This document shows, piece by piece, positions 34,676 to 45,253 of a stretch of DNA of 64,000 nt. Source of the DNA: Cryptomeria japonica. Lineage: Eukaryota > Streptophyta > Pinopsida > Cupressales > Cupressaceae. The translations under genes were made by a program, and so were the position numbers. Each line of letters starts with the position of its first letter. Positions within the stretch are counted from its first letter, which is position 1. The notes under the pieces are model-generated. The model was given only the letters and a program-made list of their open reading frames with translations, made no database searches and was not told the DNA's origin. The stretch is taken from the NCBI RefSeq assembly GCF_030272615.1, contig NC_081410.1, forward strand, positions 146,663,349 to 146,727,348. Direction: 5' to 3'.

Positions 34676-34929
34676 ATAATTATTTCACATACTGCTACAG
34701 AAGTATTATCTAATTATGGGTAGGGTTTCCCACCATGGTTTTTCCCTTTACCAGGGTTTCCATGCCAAAAATATTGGTGTTGTGTGATTTCATGCTTTAC
34801 CTTTCATTGTGTTGATTTCCTTGTGCTTCGGTATAAAGTTTATAATCTGCATTAACTGTTATACTTGTGAGAAAACTAATTCACTCCCCCCCCATCGTCA
34901 TTTTTTCCCAGTATTAGAATTGTCTAACA
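34676..34929 (+). mobile_element. Element B 5' LTR, second part
   Basis: It continues the LTR of B after the insertion of C and aligns with about 40461-40685. It includes the U5-type phrase GGTTTTTCCCTTTACCAGG and ends TCTAACA directly before the PBS. Confidence 0.92.
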
Positions 34930-34931
34930 AT

Positions 34932-34947
34932 TGGTATCAGAGCTTGG
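34932..34947 (+). promoter_or_regulatory. Primer binding site of element B (initiator tRNA-Met)
   Basis: TGGTATCAGAGCTTGG two bases after the LTR end, the standard PBS of plant Copia elements. Confidence 0.95.
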
Positions 34948-34984
34948 TCCTCTCTGCAGAAGCTTAAATGCTTGAGGAGATCTA

Positions 34985-35943
34985 ATGGCATCAACATCAA
35001 GTTCTACATTTAATCCTAGTAGAAGGAGAGTCCTATATTTGATGGTACAAATTACAAAATAGGGAAGGAGCGGATGGAGATTCACCTGCAATGTCTTGGA
35101 GCTGAAGTTTGGGAGATAGTGGAGAAAGGTTATTTACCTCATGATCCTAACTCTGGAACACCGACACCTGCTGATGAACAAAAGAGAGCTGAAAATGATT
35201 TCAGAGGAAAAGAAGCATTGCTAAGTGCCCTATCTGATGAGAAGCTATTGAATGTCATAGAGTTGGAGAATGCAAAACAGATCTAGCTAAAGATTGAAAG
35301 TCTTTATGAAGGCGACCAAGCAGTAAAGATTGCAAAACTTGAAGGTTTCTAGGTGAGATATGAAACTTTGAAGATTGAAGAAGATGAGAAGATAAGTTCT
35401 TTCATGGATAGAGTGAATGAGATTGTAATGGGAATCAAATGCTACGACAGATTAGTTAGTGAGGATGAGGTTGTGTCAAAGATTATGAGAGTTCTACCTC
35501 CATCTTACAAGATAAAGGCTATTGCAATTAATGAACTCCGGAAATTGAAATACATTATTTGGGAAATTGACTACTTTTGAGCTTGAGGAACTTGGAGATC
35601 AGAGTGCTACTAAAACAAAGAGTGCATTTAAACCATCTGCCTTCGGTAAGCAGAAGATAGATTGGAAGGAGTTATATGCTAAAGATTTGGAAGACATTGA
35701 GAGAGAAGACATAGAACTTGAAGAGTTGGAAGCCCCAATTGCTAGAAGAATTCCTGAAGGATTGACTGCAAGTAAGTATGAAGGAAAAGTTCCTTTCAAA
35801 TGTTTTTCATGCAATAATATTGGTCACTTTGCTTCTAGATGTCCTGAAAGAGCCGCTAGGAATCAAGAAAGATTTATGAGGAATTATAAGCCTAATCTCG
35901 AATATCAGAGCAGATCTAGATTTAGAAGGAATAAGGATAAATA
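34985..35943 (+). pseudogene. gag: Element B gag (Copia), broken
   Basis: It starts at ATG 34985 (MASTSSSTFNPS); a frameshift near 35030-35060 moves the frame to the part beginning ERMEIHLQCLGAEVWEIV. The UBN2-type gag core spans about 35074-35560, with stops at 35284 and 35350, and another frameshift near 35565. A canonical CCHC zinc knuckle, CFSCNNIGHFASRC, is at about 35799-35840. The product would form the virus-like particle core. The breaks make it non-functional. Confidence 0.9.
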
Positions 35944-37325
35944 ATATTATTATGTTGGTGATGATGATCTTGGTATTACTGATGATGATGATGATGAATA
36001 TGTAAGTGGATCCGATAATGGAAGCTCTGACAAAGATTGAGTCTTTATTGTTATCAAGGATGATTCTCCAGAACATGTCATTAAAGCAACTCATACTGAG
36101 GAGAAGGCTTTAGCTGCTAAAATTGAAGAGAAAGATGAATTAGTTATAGACAGTGGTTGATCACATCACATGACCGGTGACGAGAAAATTCCTAACTCTG
36201 CAATGATTTGATGATAGACTAGTCAGATTTGGAGACAACAAGGCATGCAACATCAAAGGCAAAGGAACAATATCCTTGGATGATAAGACCAATACTGGCA
36301 ATGTTTATTATGTTGATGGATTGAAGCATAATCTTTTGAGTGTAGGTCAGATGGTGGATAAAGGATTTCATCTCCAATTTAAAGATGGAAAATGCAAGAT
36401 TATCAATAGATCTGGATTGGAGATTGCATCCGGAACTCAGATCAAAGGAAACATCTTTCATCTGAACTCCGGTGAAAAGGATTCCTTGATTGCTTAGATT
36501 GATGAAAGCTGGCTATGGCATAAAAGGATGTGTCATGTAAACTTTGATTGCATAGTCAAGATCAATTCAACACAAGTCGTTAGAGATTTGCCCAAGATTG
36601 TTAAACCTCATAATCCGATATGTAGAGAATGTCAAATGGGTAAGCAAGTCAGAACTTCTTTTAGAAGCATACATGATAGACCTAATGAAATTATTGATCT
36701 TATTCATACTGATCTGTGTGGACTGACAAGGACTAAAAGCTTTCAAGGTGATAGATACTTTATTTTTCTTATTGATGACTATTCTAGAATGATGTGGGTT
36801 GCTTTTTTGAAAGAAAAATCTGAAGCTCTTGAGAAATTCAAACTTTTCAAAGCTACGGTTGAGACAAAAACAAGATTGAAGATAAAATGTCTAAGATCAG
36901 ATCAAGGCGATGAGTTTACATCCGGTGAGCTCAACAACTTTTATGAGAAGCATGGAATCAGAAGACAATTTTGTGCACTTAGAACCCCACAACATAATGG
37001 AATAGTGGAAAAGAAGGACAAAACTATCTTAGATGCTTCAAGAACAATGATGATGGAAGCCAAATTTCCTAATATCTATTGGAAAGAAGATGTCAATACC
37101 GCAGTATACACTTTCAACAAAGTACACATAAAAGGTGATACCGGTAAGATTCCCTATCAATTATGGTTTGGTCATACTCCCACTGTCAGATATTTTAGAA
37201 TTTTTGGAAGTAAATGCTATATTATAAGAGATGATGCATTAGGAAAATTTGATCCTAGAAGTGATGAAGGAATATTTTTGGGTTACTCCACTAAGAATCA
37301 TATAGATGTTATAACAAAATATTGA
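35944..37325 (+). pseudogene. pol: Element B protease and integrase, broken
   Basis: The protease core reads VIDSG followed by a TGA and SHHMTGD at about 36138-36180, so the active-site region carries a nonsense change. The GAG-pre-integrase region follows (DGLKHNLLSVGQM at about 36315). Integrase occupies about 36510-37325: zinc residues in WHKRMCHVN and CRECQMGKQ, and catalytic residues at 36711 (D), 36900 (D) and 37008 (E), with 35 residues between the last two. The second Asp motif reads SDQGDEF instead of the usual SDNGGEF. Enzyme order before RT confirms Copia. Confidence 0.93.
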
Positions 37326-39155
37326 ATAGGATAATGGAAAGCATAAATGTCAAGGTGGATGAGCAAGATAACAATCATATCAGATCGTATGATTATGGAC
37401 CAAAAGATGAATTTGTTAGATCAGAACCGACAGTGCAAGAATCAGTTCAGAACATAGATCCAATTGATTCGGTAACATCTAAAAATTCTATTGTGACTGA
37501 TGAAGGGCAAAAAGAATCAGAAAGTCAAGACAATTTGAAAACTCCCAGATATGTGAAGCTGAATCATTCTGAAGATCATACCATTGGAGATAAAAGGAAA
37601 GGTGTGATGACAAAAAGAAGGTTAGCTACTGAAGAGGTATGTTTAATTTCTCAAATTGAACCGAAATCTTTTATTGAAGCAAGTAAAGATGAAAATTGGG
37701 TGAAAGCAATGGAAGAGGAACTAGATCATATATAAAAGAATAAGACTTGGGAATTGGTTTCTAGGCCTAAAGATAAGAATATTATTGGAACTAAATGGGT
37801 TTTCAAGAATAAATTAAATGAGGAAGGTCAAGTTGTGAGAAATAAAGCTAGACTAGTTTGCAAAGGTTACTCACGGGAAGAAGGAGTTGATTATGATGAG
37901 ACTTATGCTCTGGTTGCAAGAATTGAAGTGGTGAGACTATTTCTTGCCTATGCTGCACACAAGAACTACAAGGTATATTAGATGAATGTAAAATGTGCAT
38001 TTCTGAATGGGGATCTTGAAGAGGAATTCTACATTGAGAAACCTGATGGATTTTCTTTATCAGAGGACAAGGACATGGTTTGCAGATTGAAGAAATTTTT
38101 ATATGGATTGAAACAAGCCCCTAGAGAAAGGTATGCTAGATTAGATAAATATCTTTCAAAACTCGGTTTTAGTAAAGGTAATGCTAATAGTAACTTATAT
38201 TATAAGATTGAGTATAATGACATACTGATCATTGAAGTCTTTGTGGATGATATCATTTTTGGTGGAGAAGAAAGTTGGTGCATGAAATTTGTTGATGATA
38301 TGAAGAATTAATTTGAAATGTCTATGATTGGTGAGATGAATTTTTTCTTAAGTTTGTAGATTAATCAGACTGATAAAGGTATTTTTATTTGTCAAACTAA
38401 GTATGTGAGGGAACTGCTTAAGAAATTTAGACTTGAGAATTCTAGACTTGACGGTACTCCTATGATAACCAGTTGCAAATTGTCAAAGGATGATGAACCT
38501 CCTAGAATAAATCCAAGCAGATACAAATCAATGATTGGTGGATTGTTATACTTAACTCAGACTAGACCTAATATAGTGAATGCTGTTTGTATTGCCTCTA
38601 CATTTTAGTCAGATCCTAGAGAAACTCATGATATTGTTGTTAAAAGGATATTCAGATATTTAGCAAGTACAACAAATTATGGGTTATGGTAGATGATGAT
38701 TTCACACTATGTGCCTATATAGACTCTGATTGGGTAGGATATGTGGATGATCGGAAGAGCACTACAAGTGGTGCATTCTTTCTTGGGAATAAATTGGTTT
38801 CATGGCTTAGCAAGAAACAATCATGCACTTCATTATCTACTACTGAAGCTGATTATATAGCTGTTGCAACTAATTGTACTCAGATTTTATGGATGAAATA
38901 AATGTTGAAAGATATAAGGGTAAGTTATGGTGAGCCTATTGTTATTCATTGTGATAATACTGCTGCTATTGATATGTCAAAGAATCCAGTATTTCATTCC
39001 AAATCAAAACACATTTCTATAAGGTATAATTTCTTGAAAGAAAAGCTTGAAGCAAAGGAAGTCAGATTGGTTTATGTGCTTACGAAGGAACAAATTGCAG
39101 ATATTCTAACAAAGCCATTACCTAAAGATACTTTTGAATATCTCAGAGATTAGTT
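37326..39155 (+). pseudogene. pol: Element B reverse transcriptase and RNase H, broken
   Basis: The Copia RT begins at about 37754 (GTKWVFKNKLNEEG, ARLVCKGYSREEGVDY). It holds the catalytic FVDD motif at about 38240 (EVFVDDIIFGG). RNase H follows at about 38690-39153, with IDSDWVGYVDDRKSTTSG, LSTTEADYIAV, HCDNTAAID and IADILTKPLP. Stops at 37733, 37979, 38309, 38357, 38606 and 38899, and at least one frame change, break it. A variable acidic linker (37330-37600) separates it from integrase, as usual in Copia. Confidence 0.93.
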
Positions 39156-39506
39156 GGGGGTCACCACCCCTCCGGAAGAGACTTAGAGATGCAGGAATGC
39201 ATCAATCCGATAAGCTTATCAGACATACTTCTCGATTCGGGTTGATGAGATGGTGCTTTTGCTCAGAGGGAGTAGTCAACTATTTTGTTCAGTTTTTCTT
39301 TTTGGTTTGGTATCCATCCTTTGTCATTGATGTCAAAGGGGAGATGGTGTTCATATGAAAAACAATTAATCTTTGGGGAGATGGTATTCATCTGTTAATC
39401 TAAGGGGGAGATATATTTCAGATCAGTCTTTGGGAGATTGTTGGCATTCCTTGGCACTTGGATGTTTCTCACATTCAGTGTTGCCATCAATGCCAAAGGG
39501 GGAGAT
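39156..39506 (+). other. Element B 3' untranslated region and PPT
   Basis: Non-coding, with three GGGGGAGAT- or GGGGAGATGG-type purine runs (39340, 39375, 39405). The last, AAAGGGGGAGAT at 39495-39506, abuts the LTR and is the likely PPT. Confidence 0.8.
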
Positions 39507-40685
39507 TATTGGCAATATGTTGGATTTGGTTAAGTGTTGTCATTTATGTCAACATTGTATCCCAGTTGGACCTATCTCGATTAGACTTGGTGTTTGTCTT
39601 GATTTTGGTTGTGATTCTGATCTGGTATGATTAGATACCTGGATTCGGTTTTGGATGGTTAGTCAGGATGGATATATGCTTGTCATATTCTATTGGTTCT
39701 TGATTTGGTGCTCCACAAGCTATCACTTATGTTCCCAGTTGGTATTTCCTGGTACCGGTTAGCTCTACCAATTAGCAATATTTGATGATTTGGTTAGATG
39801 ATTTTGGTCCGACTTATGGAAACGATTTCTATCATGTTGAAGGTGCTTCTTGATCATGTTCTAGCTATTTTGTGGCTTCACATTGGCCGACGTGATGATA
39901 TGGTGGTCCTATTTGGATCTGGTTAAATATTTTTTGTTATTGCACCGAGGGTTTCTACCGATTGGTGAAATGTGTTGGAGATTGGTCTTAGCATGATTTC
40001 CGACAGATGTAATTGTTTGGTTATTTGAATTAGGTCCATGGTATGTAATGTAAATCATAATATTGGTTTGGTAACATCGTGTGATGTAATTTTTGTAATT
40101 ATAGGTTTATGGGTTTAGGATTTAGCCAACCTTATCAATATGGTTGATGATCTGTATTTATAGGCAACGTATTCATGTAATTGGGTAAGGTTTTGGGTAT
40201 CGATGGTTATGTTTGCATTATGAGTGAAAGGTTCATGTGCGAACAATGATACATCATTCAATGGAAGATTGTGAAGGATTTGGTGTTGCAGGGAAAACAT
40301 ATGTGCTTAACTGGAACTGTATCAAGCATTAGAAGATGCTACTTTCACAGTTCACTTTCTCCGGATTGCAACAATGTTTTTGTAAGTTAGTGAGACTTCC
40401 CTTTTGTGATGAGTAGTGAGCTCTGAGCAGTTGGCCTGATTGCAAGTGCAATCCCCATTGTAATTATTTCACATACTGCTACAAAAAATATTTCCCTTTA
40501 CCGGGTTTTCCACGTAAAAAATATTGGTGTTGTGTGATTTCATGCTTTACCTTTCATTGTGTTGATTTCCTTGTGCTCTGGTATAAAGTTTATAATCTAC
40601 ATCAACTATTATACTTGTGAGGAAACTGATTCACCCCACCCCTCCCCCCCCCTCAGTTTTCTCCTGGTATTAGAACTATCTAATA
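39507..40685 (+). mobile_element. Element B 3' LTR (1179 bp)
   Basis: It aligns with the two halves of the 5' LTR. It begins TATTGGCAATATG and ends TCTAATA, so both termini have lost the TG...CA rule by transitions. The uninterrupted site GTAATTATTTC at about 40460 shows what C inserted into. A C-rich run lies at about 40634-40652. Many differences and several indels from the 5' LTR show B is older than C. Confidence 0.92.
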
Positions 40686-40690
40686 AGGTA

Positions 40691-41825
40691 TATCCATGAA
40701 GTCTCCCCAATCATGAGGGGAAGATGTAGGAAAAAAAATCAAGATGTGTGGAGTCTCTGAAAACTTCTCAAGTGTCCCCATGTTGATGCTGAAAGTTACC
40801 CCCTCCAAGTCAGGTGTACTAATCCACACTACTGAAAATGGCACTCCAAGATCTAGTGAAGATGAATGTAGAACAAGATCCAAAGACTCACATGTCTCCT
40901 CTAAGGATAAAGAGACCTCCTCCAAGTGCTGCACATAAGAATCCACAATCATGTCAACCTCAAAAGAATGATCATGTAGAGAATGAACAAGAGGGTCAGA
41001 GTATTCCCTCACAACAATTAAAGAAGGATCATCTTCATCAAAGAGAAGATGAATGTCATCAATGATGTCTCCCAAATCTGCAATGTAGGACTCCACAAAC
41101 AAACCTACAATGTCTATCAAGTAGTCATCCCAATGAACTAAAGCTGGAAGACAAGAAATATCCTTTTGCATTGAATCACAAGAAGGCATATCTATTGCAA
41201 TATCCACATCATTAGGTGCAGTAGGTGATGTGATATCAATAGGAGGAGATGAAATGCAAGGCTCAAGAACGAGGTCACATGTGAGAATCCCAAAGTTCAA
41301 GTACCCAAAGTTCTCCTCGATATATGAATCAACACAATAAGTGTGATCATCATGTGAAGAATCATCCTCATCAATATGAATAAAATCTGCAAAGGAGTAC
41401 AATTGAGATGCATGATCCACCACCCTTGTAGCAATAATAGCTCTATTCTCCAAGTCTCTAATGATAACTAAATCAGATGTGAACTCCACAGTTTTCCTTG
41501 TTGCCCCATGAGTGATTTGATAGATGGAAAGAAGATTGTTTGTCAAATGAGGTATACACAACACATCATTGAAGAAGTTATCTTCAATGGTAATAGATCC
41601 TTTCCCAATTACATCCATATATGTATGATTTCCCATTGAAATATATGGTATGTGGCAAGGCTCAAATGAAGAGAACATAGACTGTGAAGATGCCATATGA
41701 TGAGAAGATCTTGAATATAGAAGCCATCTCCCTGAATCATGACTTTTGTGCCTTTCCTTTCGACTGCGATGAAGGTGAAGGAGATGAATCCTTCTTCTTA
41801 TAAGTGGATGGTAAATCAATGTCAT
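40691..41825 (-). pseudogene. Element A protease-like and acidic ORF
   Basis: Minus-strand open frame of about 380 codons. The first part is Copia protease to GAG-pre-integrase: SSHHMASSQSMFSSF, then FFNDVLCIPHLTNNLLSIYQ. The protease active site is lost: the place of the usual DSG reads YSR. Instead of integrase, the frame continues into about 230 residues rich in Asp, Ser, Ile and Leu (IIDDIHLLFDEDDPSL and similar), which I do not recognise. The frame then meets the B insertion site and continues briefly beyond it. The entry to the frame is a frameshift from gag, so the ATG is not a genuine start. Confidence 0.75.
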
Positions 41826-42709
41826 TCTTCTTGAGGATGTTGGTCAACTTATCAATCTACTTGGTGTGGCAACGATGCTCATCATGACTTCTTGCAATGA
41901 GAATAAAACCTCTCCTTATATGATTTTACCTTAGGTGAGGAAGAAGAATCCTTTTGTTGTGGAGAGGAAGATTGTGCTCTATCTTGTTGTGTCTTAGGCT
42001 TAGACTAATTTTGCTTCTTGTTGGAATCCTTTCCTTGATTCTCTTGATTAACCACCAAAGCCATGGACTTTGAAGGCTTGAGAATCCCCATGCTCAACAA
42101 TGTTGACTACTCTAACATCAACATTTCTGTGAATGCATCAAATATGGGCATAGTGAATGAACTATCCACTGTCAAGAGATGGGTTTGGAAGCTGGAAAAA
42201 AATGTTGCATACTCTGATGGAATCTTTCCCAAAAGTTTGTAGACCAACTATGCATCCTTCTTATCAATGCCACAATCCTTCAGTTGCGCTCTTAGATCAT
42301 TTGCCTTGGTGACATAATCTTGGATTATATCAAAATTCTTGGGTTCCAACGTGGTGATATCATTATCAAGTTGATAGCCTCTAATCTCATCAATTTGTTC
42401 ATACAATTTTCCCAAGACATCCCATGCATCTTTAACTATTTTACACTTGTCAATGTGAAAGATGAGATCCTTTGATATTTATTCCCTCAATGTGCTAATA
42501 TTCATAATGTTTTTAGCGAGCCATTCCATGCGAGCTTTAGGATAAAGTGGTGCAGTTATAATTCCATCAATATAACGAGTTAATCCTTTTTCCATTAGTT
42601 TACTCCATACATCAATTTCATAGTATGTGGAGTTAAAAAATGGAAATTTAGGAGAACCCTTAGCAACAAAATGCAAGATAACAAGATAAAGAGAGGCACA
42701 ATCACACAA
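41826..42709 (-). pseudogene. gag: Element A gag remnant (Copia)
   Basis: On the minus strand, codons resembling a UBN2-type gag run from about 42690 to 41830: KFPFFNSTYYEIDVWSKLM, a WDVLGKLYEQIDEIRG-like region near 42420, and a Lys/Gln/Ser-rich C-terminus with a decayed zinc-knuckle region (FYSHCKKS then a stop) near 41900. Several stops and frameshifts break it. It would have formed particle cores in an active relative. Confidence 0.75.
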
Positions 42710-42713
42710 GACA

Positions 42714-42739
42714 CCCCCCCCCCCCCCCCCCCCCCCCCC
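42714..42739. repeat. Poly-C run, 26 bp
   Basis: An uninterrupted run of 26 cytosines within the gag leader of A (G-run on the element's sense strand). Its exact length may be a sequencing or assembly uncertainty. Confidence 0.85.
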
Positions 42740-44451
42740 AAATGATGATTTGGCACTTTATACTTAGTGCGTGTACAATGGCCACTTGCAAAACAAGGCA
42801 AGGTGGACTTCTGATTTCAACCTTACAACTACCTCAAATAGGCTAAAAGAGACCCCAACAAATACTGCAAGTGATCTAAACTGAGATCCAAGTAAAATAC
42901 AAGTACCAAATAGGCAAAAAATGATGAAATATTGAAAGTACAATTTCTACTCAAAATCACTGCAAACTGATGTTAGATTATGAAGTAGACAAAAAATTAT
43001 GCACTTTTAAAAAAATGACACTTGAAAAGGAGGACGTATGATCCCAAACAAAGCCTCTAAAGTTACAAAATTCAGGATTGAACAAGTACAGTCATGAAAA
43101 ACTAATTTAAAAAAAAAATATGTCCACCAAAATCAGAAAATTCCTCCACCACTATGGAGCATGAAAAATTATCCCAACTCAAAAAACATTGCACCAAAAA
43201 AGGAGCTAAAATGAGCAAGTTATGGCCCTTCGAAGTTTGACTGCAAAACTAAAAAGCCCAATCGAGAGGGGGTAAAATTTTTCAAAAAATGTTGATGTAG
43301 GCCGACATTAGCAATTCAAGAGGTTAAATTTGACGTCTGTTTAACCGTCATCAAGCCATCATTTTCCCTACACGGGCTGTCCATACAATAAGAACTTGAC
43401 ACATGTCATGCATTGGTTGGTCTGTATGGATGATGTGGATGTACAAAATGTTGACGTGGATGTTGAGGTGGCACCGTATGACAAATCACTCGGTGTTGAT
43501 GTGTCACTGTTGACTTGGTTGATTGTATTGTGTGGCTGTCGATGTGGCTCACTAATGTGGCGGTATGAATAAATAAGAATCCGCCACGTGTTTGTACAAA
43601 AAATCAAACTGAGCGAATGACGTGGTGGGAAATTACAAGTTTTGTATGTTGATGTGTTCGTTGAATCAACTGCTGACTATGTGTAGACACCAAATACTAA
43701 TGTGCCACATGGAGGCCCTTCAGTTGTGCAATCAATCATGGTGGTTGCCAGCTACTACAGTTGTGTCGTGTGGCGGAGAAGTACAAGTTGAGTGGTGTAT
43801 GGCCAATATCAGAAGGAGCAGTGGTGGAAAGAAGCTGGAGCTCAGGAGTCGAAAGAAGAACAGGTGGCCTGGGTGTAGCTGGAGGGCGGTGTGTTGGGGA
43901 ATTGACTGGTAGGGCAGCGACCAACGTGAGGAGAGAACTTTGGTGGGAGAAGCATCGGGAAATCTGTAGCTACCAATCGGTATAGAAGTGTTGGGAGCGA
44001 TCAATGGTATAGGTGGCCTGCAGAATATGTGATGATAGGTACGGGTCTGAGGGGGGGGGGGTAAAACCCCCCCATAAAATACAATTTTTTTTTTTTTGGA
44101 TGGTTTTTTGAATAAAAATTTTACAACCCTCAAAAAAATTGCGGAAATAATAAAATTCTAAAAAATAAATACCACATAGAAAAAAATATTTATTTTATTT
44201 TATTTTTTATTGATTTTTAAAAAAAAATCGCATGGTACATCCAAATTGGGTAAAATTTTTCTCCAAGGGTCAAAATTCACTGTTCACCAAGTATAGGCGA
44301 ATTTATACTCAAAATTCATGGAAATGACCTCCCGAACTCAATGGCGAGGTTGAAATCTCCATAAGATGATCCCAAAATGCATAGCTCCCCAGATCTAAAA
44401 ATTGAATGCTACAAAAGCTCTCCAAATAGTCTACTCAATGAAGCCCCAATG
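42740..44451 (-). other. Element A leader
   Basis: Non-coding region between PBS and gag of A. It contains a second G/C homopolymer region (44050-44075) that folds against itself, an A/T homopolymer run (44080-44100), and an AAATAAAAT-rich stretch (44160-44230). Around 43430-43570 GATGTGG and TTGATGTG-type words recur. The open frames on both strands are not convincing genes. Confidence 0.6.
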
Positions 44452-44463
44452 ACTTTGATACCA
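44452..44463 (-). promoter_or_regulatory. Primer binding site of element A (initiator tRNA-Met)
   Basis: On the minus strand the sequence directly after the LTR reads TGGTATCAAAGT, the usual Copia PBS with one transition from TGGTATCAGAG. Confidence 0.88.
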
Positions 44464-44906
44464 TGTAAGAATTTGTTGAAAATAGCCAAGTTCAAGAGCA
44501 CATTGAATAGAACAAAAGAGAGACAAATATATTTGATGATAATAAACTATATTCTAATCAAGATGCAAAATGTGATCAATTGGATCATCCAAAATTACAT
44601 ACAATGTAGATGAGCCTGCTTATAAAGGCAAGGCCATATGGATATGTGAGCACTCAATCATGACATGCGGCTCAATGAGAAACGAGGGTAGGTAGGAGAA
44701 ATAATAAAATATTCCACTAGAGGTGGATCACCCACTGAAGGTGGAATGTAACATCAAGATAAGACCACAAAAGGTGGAATTTCTCCTAAATACATCATCC
44801 CTATGTGCACACTTCCCTAAGTGTCTCATATCCAAACTACTATGAAATGCATTACCCTAAGTCAACTTAAGTAAAATATAATTATGAGACATAATTTACA
44901 CCAACA
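44464..44906 (-). mobile_element. Element A 5' LTR (443 bp)
   Basis: Matches 14455-14907 throughout. On the minus strand it starts TGTTGGTGTAAATTATG and ends TTCTTACA just before the PBS. TATAAAGGCAAGG-like promoter sequence is visible on the reverse strand near 44618. Confidence 0.9.
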
Positions 44907-44911
44907 ATAAT

Positions 44912-45236
44912 CACCATCAATACCTTGTTGATTGCTATTTTATGCATCATAACATTGAAGGCAACAATTGAGTATATCATTGTATTGAAACTCATTGAAT
45001 TCAATAAGAAAACTTTGTTGTTAAAACTATATTAGACTTTTGATATTAATTTCACTCCATATATTTGATGTTATTTCTTATGGTAAAACTTAAATGTTTC
45101 TATAATTGCTTCATATCATGGCAAAAACATCTATGAATTGAAAACTCATAAAAACCAAACCAAAGTACTCAAAAACAAACTCAGAAGATTCAGACCAACA
45201 ATAAAAATATAGGACAAAATAAGGGGTATATTTTAA
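44912..45236 (+). mobile_element. LTR of remnant D/E, right part
   Basis: Resumes the LTR that A interrupted (see 13192-14454) and runs up to the PBS at 45237. The expected CA terminus is not clear (TTTTAA), so the exact end is uncertain. Confidence 0.45.
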
Positions 45237-45253
45237 TGGTATTAGAGCCCAAG
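45237..45253 (+). promoter_or_regulatory. Primer binding site of remnant E
   Basis: TGGTATTAGAGCCCAAG, the Copia initiator-Met PBS with one C-to-T change in the core. Confidence 0.7.

Larger units (their letters stand above)
15303..40685 (+). mobile_element. Element B: Copia element, middle level of the nest
   Basis: Order: 5' LTR (15303-16180 plus 34676-34929, split by C), PBS complementary to initiator tRNA-Met, gag, protease, integrase, RT, RNase H, PPT and 3' LTR. INT before RT defines Ty1/Copia. Flanks AGGTG (15298-15302) and AGGTA (40686-40690) form a TSD with one transition. LTR termini have decayed: the 3' LTR begins TA instead of TG and ends TA instead of CA. All coding parts contain stops. 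Confidence 0.92.
14455..44906 (-). mobile_element. Element A: Copia-type LTR element, minus strand, outermost level of the nest
   Basis: Read on the minus strand, the order is 5' LTR (44464-44906), PBS (44452-44463), leader, gag remnant, protease-like and acidic ORF, insertion of element B, short 3' internal segment, PPT and 3' LTR (14455-14907). The 5-bp flanks are GTAAT (14450-14454) and ATAAT (44907-44911), a TSD with one transition. No integrase, RT or RNase H is found in the roughly 4.2 kb of A that remains outside B, so A was either internally deleted or non-autonomous. Confidence 0.85.
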
